From Sphingomonas sp. Leaf17 (lineage in GTDB: Bacteria > Pseudomonadota > Alphaproteobacteria > Sphingomonadales > Sphingomonadaceae): a DNA stretch of 64,000 nucleotides. Location of the stretch: the NCBI RefSeq assembly GCF_001421505.1, contig NZ_LMKL01000004.1, positions 124,001 through 188,000 on the forward strand. Direction: 5' to 3'. Shown here piece by piece: positions 1-8,964 of this stretch (position 1 is its first letter; the number at the start of each line of letters is the position of its first letter). Made by a program: the position numbers and the translations under genes. Under the pieces are notes generated by a model. The model made no database searches and was not told where the DNA came from. It was given only the letters and a program-made list of their open reading frames with translations.

Positions 1-1766
1 AGATCGTGATGATCCCGCACGGCGTTCCCGACCGCGCGATGCTCGAGCCGGACACGATGAAGGCGCAGTTCGGCTGGGACGGTCGCGAAGTCGTCCTGAC
101 GTTCGGCCTGCTGGCCCCCAACAAGGGCATCGAGACGCTGATCGAGGCGATGCCGGCCCTCGTATCACGCCATCCCAACCTGTTGTATGTGGTGCTTGGG
201 GCGACTCATCCCAATCTGGTCGCGCACGAGGGCGAGGCGTATCGCGATCGGTTGAAGGCGCAGGCCATGAAGGCCGGTGTCGGAGACAATGTCGTCTTCA
301 TCGACGAGTTCGTCGAATATGACGCGTTGATCGACTACCTCCAGGCGGCCGACATCTACGCGACGCCGTACACCAATCCGGCGCAGATCACGTCGGGCAC
401 GTTGTCCTATGCCATCGGTGTCGGCAAGGCGGTCGTGTCGACGCCCTATGTCCACGCCACCGAGATTCTGGCGGATGGCCACGGCGTGCTCGTCGATTTC
501 CGGGACAGTGCCGCCTTCACGCGCGAGATCGACCGGCTGCTGTCCAATACGCGCGATCGCCAGCGGCTCTCGGCGCGCGCCTATGCCCGCGGTCGGACGA
601 TGATTTGGCCACGTCTGGCCGAGGCGACGATGGTGCAGATTCAGGCAATGGTCACGGCCCGGCCCCGCCGGATCGTGCGGCCGCATATCAAGGTGTCGCC
701 GCTGAAAGCCGATATCGCCGCAGTCGAGCGGATGAGCGATGCGACCGGCATGTTGCAGCATTCGATCTATTCGGTGCCCGACCGTCGCCACGGATATTGC
801 ATCGACGATAACTGTCGCGCGCTGATGCTGATGACGGCGGCCGAGGACGTCGACCCGGTTCGCCGTGACAAGTGGATGACGATCTACGCGTCGTTCCTGC
901 AATATGCGTGGAACCCGGATACGCGCCGGTTCCGTAATTTCATGAACTTCGATCGCACCTGGTGCGAGGATGCCGGGTCCGAAGACTCCAACGGCCGTAC
1001 GCTCTGGGCGCTCGGCATCACCGCGCGCGATGCGTATGAGCCGAAGCACAAGGTCTGGGCAACGGCGATGTTCGATACGACCGCGTCGATCGCGTTCGAA
1101 CTGGGCAGCCCGCGCGCGCAAGCCTTCGCGATGCTCGGGGCGGCGGCGATGCTGGAAGTCCGGCCGGGCCATGACCTGTCGCGCGAGATTCTGGCGCGGT
1201 TCCCCGATGTGCTGCTTCGCCTGCTGGGCGATGTCCGGCGTCCGGGCTGGGAGTGGTTTGAAACCGTGCTGGCCTATGACAATGCCCGTGTGCCGCAGGC
1301 GCTGATCCAGGCGGGCATGACGCTTGGGCGCAACGACCTGATCCAGTGCGGACTGGCGACGCTGGACTGGATCGTCGACAAGCAGACATCGCCCGAGGGG
1401 CGGTTCCGCGCGGTCGGCACCGAGAGTTTCGGACGGGAATATGCCGATCCGCTGCCATTCGACCAGCAGCCGCTGGAGGCGCAGGCGACGGTCGATGCCT
1501 GCGTTACCGCGTTTGCCGCGACCACCGACCCGCGCTGGATCGTGGAGGGCGAGCGGGCCTATGGCTGGTTCCTCGGCGCAAACGATCTCGACCTGCCGCT
1601 GGCGACGACCAACGATGGCGGGTGTTTCGACGGCCTGATGCCGACCGGATTGAACCGAAATCAGGGGGCCGAATCGATTTTGGCCCTGCAACTGGCCAAT
1701 TGTGCCATTTCGGGGCTTTCAAAGGCGGCCGGAAGCATGGCAGGACCGTCGCGGATCGTCGCCTAG
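1..1766 (+). CDS. Glycosyltransferase family 4 fused to a C-terminal alpha-toroid domain (5' truncated)
   Basis: The reading frame is already open at the left edge; the first visible residues (IVMIPHGVPD) are a mid-protein GT-B motif, so the true start lies outside the window. Visible residues 1-215 are the nucleotide-sugar half of a GT4 enzyme: FGLLAPNKGIETLIEA, then ADIYATPYTNPAQITSG and VVSTPYVHATEIL, which takes the place of the usual EX7E loop. Residues 230-586 form a separate helical domain (YCIDDNCRALML, GWEWFETVLAYDNARVPQAL, GRFRAVGTESFG) that looks like an (alpha/alpha)6 toroid of glycosidase type. The GH130 gene lies 40 bases downstream, suggesting a shared role in making or turning over a mannoside-like glycan. 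The GT4 call is secure; the toroid's activity and the substrate are unknown. Confidence 0.85.
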   Translation, partial: IVMIPHGVPDRAMLEPDTMKAQFGWDGREVVLTFGLLAPNKGIETLIEAMPALVSRHPNLLYVVLGATHPNLVAHEGEAYRDRLKAQAMKAGVGDNVVFIDEFVEYDALIDYLQAADIYATPYTNPAQITSGTLSYAIGVGKAVVSTPYVHATEILADGHGVLVDFRDSAAFTREIDRLLSNTRDRQRLSARAYARGRTMIWPRLAEATMVQIQAMVTARPRRIVRPHIKVSPLKADIAAVERMSDATGMLQHSIYSVPDRRHGYCIDDNCRALMLMTAAEDVDPVRRDKWMTIYASFLQYAWNPDTRRFRNFMNFDRTWCEDAGSEDSNGRTLWALGITARDAYEPKHKVWATAMFDTTASIAFELGSPRAQAFAMLGAAAMLEVRPGHDLSREILARFPDVLLRLLGDVRRPGWEWFETVLAYDNARVPQALIQAGMTLGRNDLIQCGLATLDWIVDKQTSPEGRFRAVGTESFGREYADPLPFDQQPLEAQATVDACVTAFAATTDPRWIVEGERAYGWFLGANDLDLPLATTNDGGCFDGLMPTGLNRNQGAESILALQLANCAISGLSKAAGSMAGPSRIVA

Positions 1767-1770
1767 CCAT

Positions 1771-1803
1771 CCGGGCTGGTGTCGACATGCGACACCAGCC
1801 TGG
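1771..1803 (+). promoter_or_regulatory. Intergenic hairpin between the glycosyltransferase and GH130 genes
   Basis: A perfect 10-bp inverted repeat, GCTGGTGTCG (1775-1784) and CGACACCAGC (1790-1799), encloses a 5-base loop and extends by about four mostly paired bases on each side. It begins just after the upstream stop codon and ends three bases before the chosen GH130 start at 1807. No T run follows, so it is not a typical intrinsic terminator. A role in mRNA processing or in limiting translation of the GH130 gene is inference. Confidence 0.55.
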
Positions 1804-1806
1804 GAT

Positions 1807-3099
1807 ATGCGCGCCGCGATGGAATTGTTTACCCACCGCCTGAAACTGCATGCCGACCCGTCGCGGGTCGTGGTGCGTCCGTTCCACATCGCCTGGCAGA
1901 AGAACGGGTCGGCCCCCAGCCGCACCGAGCGGCTGGTCGGCGAAGTGCTCGCCCTGACCGTACAACAGGCGCGCGACGAACTCGACGCCGTGCTGAAGGA
2001 TTTCGAGGCGCGCCACTGGCAGACGCGGCGCGTGTTCATGACCCGCTACGACCAGATCGAGGAGATGCTCGGGCTGAACGGTGCGGAGATCAGCGATGAG
2101 AAGCGCCAGCTAATCGGGGCCTATCTGTGCCACGAATACAGCTATGCCGCCGCCGCGTTGATGAACCCCAGCGCGGTGCCGCATTTCGACCAGTCGGGCA
2201 TGCCGCCGGGGTCGATGCGGATCCTGATGTCGATGCGCGCGGTGGGTGAGGGGCATATTTCCTCGATCGCGTTTCGCGAAGGCATCATCACCGACAGTCA
2301 CGAACTGAAGCTGGCACCCGAACCGCCATTCGCCACCGCCACCGACCTGCTGGGCAATGGCGAAACCGAAATGCCGTCGGGGCCAATCACCGTCCATCGC
2401 CACCGTGACAGCACCCTGTCGGGCACGGTGATCTTCCCGATCACCGAGGCGCAGTCCAAGGGGCTGGAGGATCTGCGGATCGTCCACTTCACCCATGACG
2501 ACGGCAGCGTCGAGTGGATCGGCACCTACACCGCGTACAACGGGTCGATGATCCAGTCCGAACAGATGCGGACCAAGGATTTCCGCGCGTTCGACCTGAT
2601 CCCGATGACGGGCAGCGCGGCGCGCAACAAGGGTATGGCCCTGTTCCCGCGCAAGGTCGCCGGCCAGTACATGATGATCGGCCGGCAGGACGGTGAGAAC
2701 CTGTTCCTGCTCAAGTCCGACGACCTGCTGCACTGGGACGAGGGCGAGCGGATCCTGGAGCCGCATTATCCGTGGGAGCTGGTGCAGATCGGCAATTGCG
2801 GACCGCCGATCGAACTGGACGAGGGCTGGCTGCTGCTGACCCACGGCGTCGGCGCGATGCGGAAATATTCGATCGGCGCGGCGCTGCTCGACAAGAAAGA
2901 CCCGTCGAAGGTGCTCGGCCGCACGACGGTGCCGATCTTGGCGGCGAAGGATCAGGACCGCGAAGGCTATGTCCCGAACGTCGTCTATTCGTGCGGCGCG
3001 ATCCGCCACGGCGACACGATCTTCCTGCCGTACGGCATCGCCGACAGCTCGATCGGTTTTGCGTTCGTGCCGATCAGCGCGCTGCTCGCGGCGATGTGA
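1807..3099 (+). CDS. Glycoside hydrolase/phosphorylase family 130 protein
   Basis: About 430 residues. The C-terminal two thirds is a five-bladed beta-propeller of GH130 type: ITVHRHRDSTLSGTVIFP, DGSVEWIGTYTAYNG, GQYMMIGRQDGENLFLL, QIGNCGPPIELDEGWLLL, GYVPNVVYSCGAIRHG and LPYGIADSSIGFAF. GH130 enzymes act on beta-mannosides, mostly by phosphorolysis. The first 150 residues are a helical extension beyond the minimal family domain. Several in-frame starts exist; 1807 is preferred because an earlier start would overlap the upstream gene and add a low-complexity arginine/proline peptide. There is no signal peptide, so it is probably cytoplasmic. It probably forms an operon with the GT4/toroid gene. 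Mannoside substrate and phosphorolysis are inferred from the family. Confidence 0.85.
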   Translation: MRAAMELFTHRLKLHADPSRVVVRPFHIAWQKNGSAPSRTERLVGEVLALTVQQARDELDAVLKDFEARHWQTRRVFMTRYDQIEEMLGLNGAEISDEKRQLIGAYLCHEYSYAAAALMNPSAVPHFDQSGMPPGSMRILMSMRAVGEGHISSIAFREGIITDSHELKLAPEPPFATATDLLGNGETEMPSGPITVHRHRDSTLSGTVIFPITEAQSKGLEDLRIVHFTHDDGSVEWIGTYTAYNGSMIQSEQMRTKDFRAFDLIPMTGSAARNKGMALFPRKVAGQYMMIGRQDGENLFLLKSDDLLHWDEGERILEPHYPWELVQIGNCGPPIELDEGWLLLTHGVGAMRKYSIGAALLDKKDPSKVLGRTTVPILAAKDQDREGYVPNVVYSCGAIRHGDTIFLPYGIADSSIGFAFVPISALLAAM

Positions 3100-3103
3100 A
3101 GCG

Positions 3104-3145
3104 ACCCGCCCGTCGCCTTCGCGCAAGCAAGAGTGACGGGCGGGT
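3104..3145. terminator. Hairpin between convergent genes
   Basis: ACCCGCCCGTC at 3104-3114 pairs perfectly with GACGGGCGGGT at 3135-3145 (11 bp, 20-base loop). It sits directly after the GH130 stop and before the stop of the convergent OPT transporter, as expected of a bidirectional terminator. There is no clear T tract on either side. Confidence 0.55.
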
Positions 3146-3165
3146 GGACGCGTGGTTATCCGTTG

Positions 3166-5136
3166 CTACGCCCGCACCTGCCCCCGCGTGTAGCGGTAGA
3201 GCCAGCCGATCAGCGTCAGGAACACCAGTGTCCCGCCGATCAGGGCCGGCGTGGCGAAGCCGTCGCCGACCAGCGCCATCGGTGAGTCGCTGCCGGTCAT
3301 CGCGACGATCCCGGCGAAACCGACCCCGAACAGGCTTTCGCCGACGATCATCCCCGTGGCGGCCAGGATGCCCATGCGCCGCGCGCCCTCCACATCGGCG
3401 CGCGTGTCGGCCCAGCGATCATAGACCCGGCCGACGACCGCCCCGACCACGACCGGCAACGTGACCGCCATCGGCAGATAGACGCCGATGCCGACCGCAA
3501 GCGGCGGCAGGCGCAGCTTGCCGGTGCGCCCGAGCAGTTCGTCGATGGCGATGATCGCGACGCCGGCCGCCGCGCCATACCCGATCATCGCCCAGTTCAG
3601 CCCGCCGCCCAGCACGCCCTTGGCGAGCGCAGAAATCAATGCCGCTTGCGGGGCCGGCAGCGCGTTCGGGCCTGCCCCCGGCGTACCGGCGAACCCGAAC
3701 GCGGTGTTGAGCAGGTCGAGGATCGGCGGGATGATAAGCGACCCGAAGACGACGCCGAGCACCAGCGCCACCTGCTGCTTCCACGGCGTCGCGCCGACCA
3801 GTTGCCCGGTTTTCAGATCCTGGAGATTGTCGTTGGAGATGGTGGCGACGCCGAAGACGATGCCTGTGACGATCAGCGCATAGGCCGACAGCGCCTGCAT
3901 CGTGTCGGACTGTAACGGGCCGCCGAACAGGCCACCGAGCATCAACGCGGCGGCCAGTACCGACAGGATGCCGATCCCCGACACCGGGCTGTTGGACGCG
4001 CCGATCAGCCCGGCCATGTAACCGCAGACCGACGCGATCACGAGACCGATGACCAGCACGAACGCCAGCGCGCCGCCGATCAGCGCGAACGCCGACCCCT
4101 GCAGCGGGCCGCCGGCGATGGTCGACCACAGGATGAAGGCGATCGGCACCAGCATGGCAAGGGCCACCGCGACGACGATGCCGATCGGCAGGTCGCGTTC
4201 CTCCAGCGGCACGTAGGCCCCCGACGCCTTGGCCTTCGACGCGGCGATCGCCGAACGGATGCCGCCGACGACGGGGCCGATGATTTTCAGCAGGGTCCAG
4301 ATCGCGGCGACGCCGATCACGCCCGCGCCAAAGAACCGCACATCCTTCGAAAAGACGGCGCGCGCCCATGTCTCGACCTCGCCCGGCATCGGCTGCGCGG
4401 CGGTCAGGATCGGCAGGACGATCCACCAGCCGATCGCAAGGCCCGCGAACATCGCGATGCCCACCGACAGGCCGACCAGATGCCCCGCGCCGATCAGGGC
4501 GAAGGACAGCCCGCCCGAAATTCCGGTTGCGCCCGCGCCGACGCGGAAGAACAGGGCCGCCTCCTCGACCACCAGTTTCGTCTTGGCGAGGATCGCGAAG
4601 CCGGCCGACACGATCGTGCCGGCGACGATCATGCGCAGACCGGCGGCACTTTCCGCGCCGCCGTCTTCGGGATTGGCATCGCGAGAGGCCGCGCCGACCT
4701 GCAAAACCTCGGCCGCGGCCCGCCCCTCGGGGTAGGGCAGGTCGGTGTCGACCACCAGCGCGCGGCGCAGCGGGACCGAGAACATGACGCCAAGGATACC
4801 GCCAGTCGCGCAGATCGCGGCGGTCGTGACGTAGGGGAAGTTCGTCCACCAGCCGATCATGACGAGGCCGGGCAGCACGAAGATGATCGCCGCCAGCGTC
4901 CCCGCCGCGCTCGCCACCGTCTGGACGATATTGTTTTCGAGGATCGTCGAATCCCTGAACCCGCGCAGCACCGCCATCGAGATCACGGCGGCGGGGATCG
5001 AGGTGGCGAAGGTCAGCCCGACCTTCAGCCCAAGATAGACGTTGGCGGCGGTGAACAGCAGGGTGATGACGGCACCGAGCAGGATGCCGCGCAGGGTGAG
5101 TTCGGCCATCGCCGGGGATTTCGACGGACCGCTCAT
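3166..5136 (-). CDS. OPT family oligopeptide transporter
   Basis: A 656-residue polytopic inner-membrane protein with about 15 hydrophobic segments. Family features are an N-terminal TLRGILLGAVITLLFTAAN followed by NVYLGLKVGLTFATSIPAA, the LPYPEGRAAAEVLQVGA motif near residue 140, and NSPVSGIGILSVL near residue 385. OPT proteins of this bacterial branch are proton-coupled importers of oligopeptides or metal-ligand complexes; the substrate cannot be read here. The 200-base region upstream (5137-5336) should hold its promoter and also a 32-codon open frame whose stop overlaps the ATG. The gene is convergent with GH130 and appears monocistronic. Confidence 0.9.
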   Translation of the reverse strand: MSGPSKSPAMAELTLRGILLGAVITLLFTAANVYLGLKVGLTFATSIPAAVISMAVLRGFRDSTILENNIVQTVASAAGTLAAIIFVLPGLVMIGWWTNFPYVTTAAICATGGILGVMFSVPLRRALVVDTDLPYPEGRAAAEVLQVGAASRDANPEDGGAESAAGLRMIVAGTIVSAGFAILAKTKLVVEEAALFFRVGAGATGISGGLSFALIGAGHLVGLSVGIAMFAGLAIGWWIVLPILTAAQPMPGEVETWARAVFSKDVRFFGAGVIGVAAIWTLLKIIGPVVGGIRSAIAASKAKASGAYVPLEERDLPIGIVVAVALAMLVPIAFILWSTIAGGPLQGSAFALIGGALAFVLVIGLVIASVCGYMAGLIGASNSPVSGIGILSVLAAALMLGGLFGGPLQSDTMQALSAYALIVTGIVFGVATISNDNLQDLKTGQLVGATPWKQQVALVLGVVFGSLIIPPILDLLNTAFGFAGTPGAGPNALPAPQAALISALAKGVLGGGLNWAMIGYGAAAGVAIIAIDELLGRTGKLRLPPLAVGIGVYLPMAVTLPVVVGAVVGRVYDRWADTRADVEGARRMGILAATGMIVGESLFGVGFAGIVAMTGSDSPMALVGDGFATPALIGGTLVFLTLIGWLYRYTRGQVRA

Positions 5137-5336
5137 GCCGATTCGCGGCCGCGGAAGGTTACAAAGGTTGCACCGGCCACGGGGGATAACGGTGTTTTCG
5201 GGGTGGTGCGACCGGAGGGCGTATCAGACATGGTCGGGACGCTGACAGAAACCGCGCCTGTAGGACAGAGCGGTTTTTCGTCACCCCGCCGTCGCGGCCG
5301 TTTGCGCGCTGCCACGCCGAAAATGTGCCCGTGTTC

Positions 5337-5963
5337 TCAGGGCGCGGGCCACGCGTCGAGCGCGGTGCGGGCGATGGCGGCGATGACGGCGGGTTCCGCC
5401 CCGTCGCGGGCGAGCACCGACATCCCCTGGATCACCGCGATCACCAGCCCGGCCACAGCCGCTGCATCGGTGTCGACCGGCATCAGGCCAGCGGTGACAT
5501 CACGTTCGATCCGCGCGGTCAGTTGCCGCCCGATCGCGGTACGGATACCGGCGATGGCCTGCTGTACATCGGCCGACGCGGGCGAACCGCTGGCCGTTGC
5601 GCTTGCCAGCAGGCACCCGCGCGGGGTGTCGTCGCGCGTAAAGGCCGCCGCCGCCGTCGTCAGCATGGCGCACGCGGCATCATACGCGGTTGCGGCGCCG
5701 GCGATCCGATCGGCCATGACCTGCGGGTCGCCGGCGTACCGGGCCGCCGCCTCAAGAAAGAGCCGCTTCTTGTCGCCGAACGCGGTGTAGATGCTGGGGG
5801 CGGTTATGCCCATCGCTGCGGTCAGGTCGCTGATCGACGTGGTTTCATAGCCATGCCGCCAGAAGGTAAGCATCGCCCGTTCCAGTGCGACATCGCGGTC
5901 GAACGACAGCGGGCGACCGGTTTTCCGACGCCGTGCCGGTTCGGTGCTGTCAGACATTTTCAT
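5337..5963 (-). CDS. TetR/AcrR family transcriptional regulator
   Basis: 208 residues. An N-terminal helix-turn-helix of TetR type lies at about residues 20-65 (ALERAMLTFWRHGYETTS, MGITAPSIYTAFGDKKRLF), followed by an all-helical ligand-binding domain (residues 80-205) with GCLLASATAS, as in the subgroup that often controls an adjacent oxidoreductase gene. It is divergent from the aldo/keto reductase with only 83 bases between them, so it probably represses that gene and itself. The inducer is unknown. Confidence 0.88.
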   Translation of the reverse strand: MKMSDSTEPARRRKTGRPLSFDRDVALERAMLTFWRHGYETTSISDLTAAMGITAPSIYTAFGDKKRLFLEAAARYAGDPQVMADRIAGAATAYDAACAMLTTAAAAFTRDDTPRGCLLASATASGSPASADVQQAIAGIRTAIGRQLTARIERDVTAGLMPVDTDAAAVAGLVIAVIQGMSVLARDGAEPAVIAAIARTALDAWPAP

Positions 5964-6014
5964 AGCGATCGTTCCGAAACATGTTGACGTCTGTCGCGAT
6001 CGGATAGCATCTCT

Positions 6015-6025
6015 TTCGTAACGAA
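6015..6025. promoter_or_regulatory. Candidate TetR operator in the divergent promoter region
   Basis: TTCGT-A-ACGAA is a perfect 5-bp inverted repeat in the 83-base region between the TetR gene and the aldo/keto reductase. A related, less perfect palindrome, GTTCCGAAAC, lies at 5971-5980. A weak sigma70-like pair for the rightward gene, TTGACG (5984-5989) and TAGCAT (6005-6010), has a 15-bp spacer, so the repeat would lie just downstream of the -10. The assignment to the adjacent regulator is inference. Confidence 0.4.
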
Positions 6026-6046
6026 CAATATGAAAGAGGCCCGCTT

Positions 6047-7138
6047 ATGTCGCTGACTAACTACCGCACGCTTGGCCGGTCGGGTCTCGTCGTCAGTCCA
6101 TTGGCGTTGGGAACGATGACCTTCGGTCCCGGGGGATGGAACGCGGACAATGACACGGCGCGGGCGATATTCGATGCGTACCGCGATGCCGGCGGCAATT
6201 TCGTCGATACCGCCGATATCTACGCGGGCGGCGAGAGCGAACGGCTGATCGGCCGGTTCATCAGGAATACAGGCGCACGGGATGAAATCGTGCTGTCGAC
6301 GAAGTTCGGCTTCAATGCGTCGGCCAACCCGCTTGGCGCGCAATCGGCCGGCGGCGGCAATCCGAATGCGGGCGGGGCGGGGGCCAAGAATATCCACCGT
6401 GCGCTCGATGCGTCGCTGACGCGGTTGGGGACGGACTATATCGATCTGTACTGGATGCACATCTGGGACGGCGTCACCCCGGCCGAGGAAGTCGTCGAAA
6501 CGATGGGCAGCCTCGTCCGGGCGGGCAAGATCCGCTATTACGCGCTGTCCGACATGCCGGCCTGGCTGGCGACGAAGGTAGCGACGATCGCGACCGAACG
6601 CCGGATGCCCGGTCCGATCGCGATGCAGCTGGAATATTCGCTGGTCGCGCGTGACGTCGAGGCCGAGCATGTCCCGGCCGCGCGCGATACCGGGATGGAC
6701 GTGGTGCCGTGGAGTCCGCTGGCCGGGGGATTCCTGACGGGGAAATATACCCGCGGTGACAGCGGCGACATCGGCGGCGACACGGGGCGACTGAGCGGAC
6801 CGAACCCGTTCGGTGCCAGCAAGTTCGTCGATCGCAACTGGGCTATCCTCGACGCCCTGATGACGATTGCCGACGAGATGGAACGCCCGGCCGCGCAGGT
6901 CGCGCTGGCGTGGGTCATGGCACGGCCGGGAGTCGGCGCGACGCTGATCGGCGCACGAACGGTGGCGCAGGTCGAGGGCAACATCGCCGCGACTGGCATC
7001 CGGTTGAGCGCGGAGCAGATATCGCGCCTCGATTCGGTCAGCGCCCCGGCTGCAGGGTTCAGCGCCGCGCTGGCGCACCCGGCGATCCGCCGCATGGTGT
7101 TTGGCGGCCACGACGTCTCCGGCTGGCGGGAGGTCTAG
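6047..7138 (+). CDS. Aldo/keto reductase
   Basis: 363 residues, a TIM-barrel NADPH-dependent oxidoreductase of the AKR superfamily. The catalytic tetrad is visible as D54 and Y59 (FVDTADIY), K86 (VLSTKFGF) and H138 (LYWMHIWD). The cofactor-binding C-terminal part contains VVPWSPLAGGFLTGKYTRG and GVGATLIGARTVAQVEGN. It is a soluble cytoplasmic enzyme that reduces a carbonyl substrate not specified by sequence. Divergence from a TetR regulator suggests induction by a small molecule, perhaps a reactive aldehyde or xenobiotic. Confidence 0.92.
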   Translation: MSLTNYRTLGRSGLVVSPLALGTMTFGPGGWNADNDTARAIFDAYRDAGGNFVDTADIYAGGESERLIGRFIRNTGARDEIVLSTKFGFNASANPLGAQSAGGGNPNAGGAGAKNIHRALDASLTRLGTDYIDLYWMHIWDGVTPAEEVVETMGSLVRAGKIRYYALSDMPAWLATKVATIATERRMPGPIAMQLEYSLVARDVEAEHVPAARDTGMDVVPWSPLAGGFLTGKYTRGDSGDIGGDTGRLSGPNPFGASKFVDRNWAILDALMTIADEMERPAAQVALAWVMARPGVGATLIGARTVAQVEGNIAATGIRLSAEQISRLDSVSAPAAGFSAALAHPAIRRMVFGGHDVSGWREV

Positions 7139-7174
7139 GGTTTTCGGGCTACTGTTGCGGTTGGCCGGCCGGGG

Positions 7175-7510
7175 TCAGCCCCGATAAAACATCACCGCGA
7201 TACCGGCGATCGCGATCGCGGCCACCAGGGCGATGGGTGTCAAGCGGCGGCTGCGGGCTTCGGCATGGGCGTAGTGCGCGTGGAGGTCGAGGTGGATGCG
7301 CCCGTCGGGCAGGCGGCGGATGGTGCCCGTGCGCAGGTGATGGTCGAGCCACCAGCGGGCGATGCGGTCGGGCGGGGTGTAGGGGACCGCGTCGGCAGGC
7401 GTGATCGCATGGACGGCGAGCAGGCGACCGGCGACGGGACCACGGACCCGGTGCCCCCGATGTGGCGGGTCATTGGGTCGAGGTCCGCGAAGTTGTGGCG
7501 TGACTGGCAT
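7175..7510 (-). CDS. Small hypothetical protein with C-terminal membrane anchor
   Basis: 111 residues that I do not recognise. A basic, proline-rich N-terminal 30 residues are followed by a folded-looking segment (AVPYTPPDRIARWWLDHHL, RRLPDGRIHLDLHAHYA) and one hydrophobic segment at the extreme C-terminus (TPIALVAAIAIAGIAVMFY), giving a tail-anchored topology. It is alone on its strand between the aldo/keto reductase and hom. Coding status rests on natural composition and the clean transmembrane segment. The start could be further downstream because the first 28 residues look unstructured. Confidence 0.5.
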   Translation of the reverse strand: MPVTPQLRGPRPNDPPHRGHRVRGPVAGRLLAVHAITPADAVPYTPPDRIARWWLDHHLRTGTIRRLPDGRIHLDLHAHYAHAEARSRRLTPIALVAAIAIAGIAVMFYRG

Positions 7511-7642
7511 GATCTCCGACTGTCGTCGTTTGCACGGGCCGGCACAAGGGGGCGACCGGTTCGGTCTGTCCGCGCCCTTTTCCTCGACAGCATGTGTCGG
7601 CGTCCGCTAGGCGCGGCCCTGTAAACGAACAAAGGGACGATC

Positions 7643-8944
7643 ATGGCGGACGTGTTGCGGGTGGCACTGGCGGGGCTTGGCACGGTCGGGGGCGGGGTGA
7701 TCCGCGTGCTCGATGCGAACCGCGACCTGATCGCGCGCCGCGCCGGTCGTCCGATCGAGATCGTCGCGGTGTCGGCCCGGGACCGGTCCAAGGATCGCGG
7801 CGTCGATCTGTCGCGGTTCGACTGGGTCGACGATACGCGTGCGCTGGCCGACCGGGCGGATGCCGACGTGGTGGTCGAGCTGATCGGGGGATCGGACGGC
7901 CCGGCTCTGACTCTGGCGCGCGCGGCGCTGGGCGCGGGCAAGGGGCTGGTGACCGCGAACAAGGCGATGATCGCGCATCACGGACTGGAACTGGCGCGCG
8001 CGGCCGAAGCGGCGAACGTGCCGCTGAAGTTCGAGGCGGCGGTGGCCGGCGGCATTCCGGTCATCAAGGGGCTGCGCGAGGGCATGGCCGCCAACGACAT
8101 CGCGCGGGTGTACGGCATCCTCAACGGCACCTGCAATTTCATCCTGTCCAAGATGGAGGCGGAGGGCCGCGACTTCGCCGACGTGCTCGCCGAGGCGCAG
8201 GCGCTTGGCTATGCCGAGAGCGACCCCAGCTTCGATATCGACGGGGTGGACGCCGGCCACAAGCTGGCGATCCTGGCGGGCCTCGCGTTCGGGATGCGGC
8301 CGGCGTTCGGCGATGTCGCAACGCACGGCATCCGCGCGGTGCTGGCCGCCGACATCGCCGAGGCGGCGGCGCTCGGTTACCGTATCCGGCTGGTGGGACT
8401 GGCCGAGGCCGGGCCAGAAGCGAATGGGGGCGGTCTGTTCCAGCGGGTGCACCCGCATCTGGTGCCGGTCGACCATCCGCTGGCGCATGTGACCGGATCG
8501 ACCAACGCGGTGGTGGCGGAAGGCAATTTCGTCGGCCGGCTGCTGTTCCAGGGCGCGGGTGCAGGCGACGGCCCGACGGCCAGCGCGGTGGTCGCCGACC
8601 TGATCGACATCGCGCGCGGCGAGTTCGGTCCGGCCTTCGCGATGCCCGCCGACGCGCTGGCAGTCCCGGTCGCGGCCGACAGCGGCGCGCGGCGCGGACG
8701 GGCCTATGTCCGCTTTACCGTGGCCGACCGGGTGGGTGTGCTGGCCGAGATCGCCGCCGCGATGCGCGATGCGGGGGTGTCGATCGAAAGCCTGATCCAG
8801 CGCGGGGTGATGACCGACGGCAGCGTGCTCGTCGCGATCGTGACGCATGAGGGACCGGAACGGTCGGTCGCCCAGGCGCTGGAGGCGTTGCGCGGGTCGC
8901 AGAGCCTGGTCGGCCAGCCGTTGTGGATGCATATTCTGGGGTGA
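7643..8944 (+). CDS. hom: Homoserine dehydrogenase
   Basis: 433 residues. It reduces L-aspartate-4-semialdehyde to L-homoserine with NAD(P)H, the branch point towards threonine and methionine. The nucleotide-binding loop is GLGTVGGGV at residues 11-19. The catalytic domain has FEAAVAGGIPVIKGLREG, GILNGTCNFILSKM and a D-rich stretch around DPSFDIDGVDAGHK. A C-terminal ACT domain (about 360-430, VADRVGVLAEIAAAMRDAG) implies allosteric feedback, usually by threonine. The sequence AAAGGGACG lies a few bases before the ATG as a good ribosome-binding site. Other aspartate-family genes in the window are metK and lysC. Confidence 0.96.
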   Translation: MADVLRVALAGLGTVGGGVIRVLDANRDLIARRAGRPIEIVAVSARDRSKDRGVDLSRFDWVDDTRALADRADADVVVELIGGSDGPALTLARAALGAGKGLVTANKAMIAHHGLELARAAEAANVPLKFEAAVAGGIPVIKGLREGMAANDIARVYGILNGTCNFILSKMEAEGRDFADVLAEAQALGYAESDPSFDIDGVDAGHKLAILAGLAFGMRPAFGDVATHGIRAVLAADIAEAAALGYRIRLVGLAEAGPEANGGGLFQRVHPHLVPVDHPLAHVTGSTNAVVAEGNFVGRLLFQGAGAGDGPTASAVVADLIDIARGEFGPAFAMPADALAVPVAADSGARRGRAYVRFTVADRVGVLAEIAAAMRDAGVSIESLIQRGVMTDGSVLVAIVTHEGPERSVAQALEALRGSQSLVGQPLWMHILG

Positions 8945-8964
8945 TGGTGCCGGCCGTGGACCGA

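Noticed and set aside
5133..5231. 32-codon frame ending inside the OPT transporter start (ATGA overlap)
   Set aside because: The overlap is intriguing and could be a leader peptide, but there is no ribosome-binding site or conserved feature to support translation.
4480..5790. 436-codon plus-strand frame across the OPT/TetR region
   Set aside because: Runs antisense to two recognisable genes and has shadow-type composition throughout.
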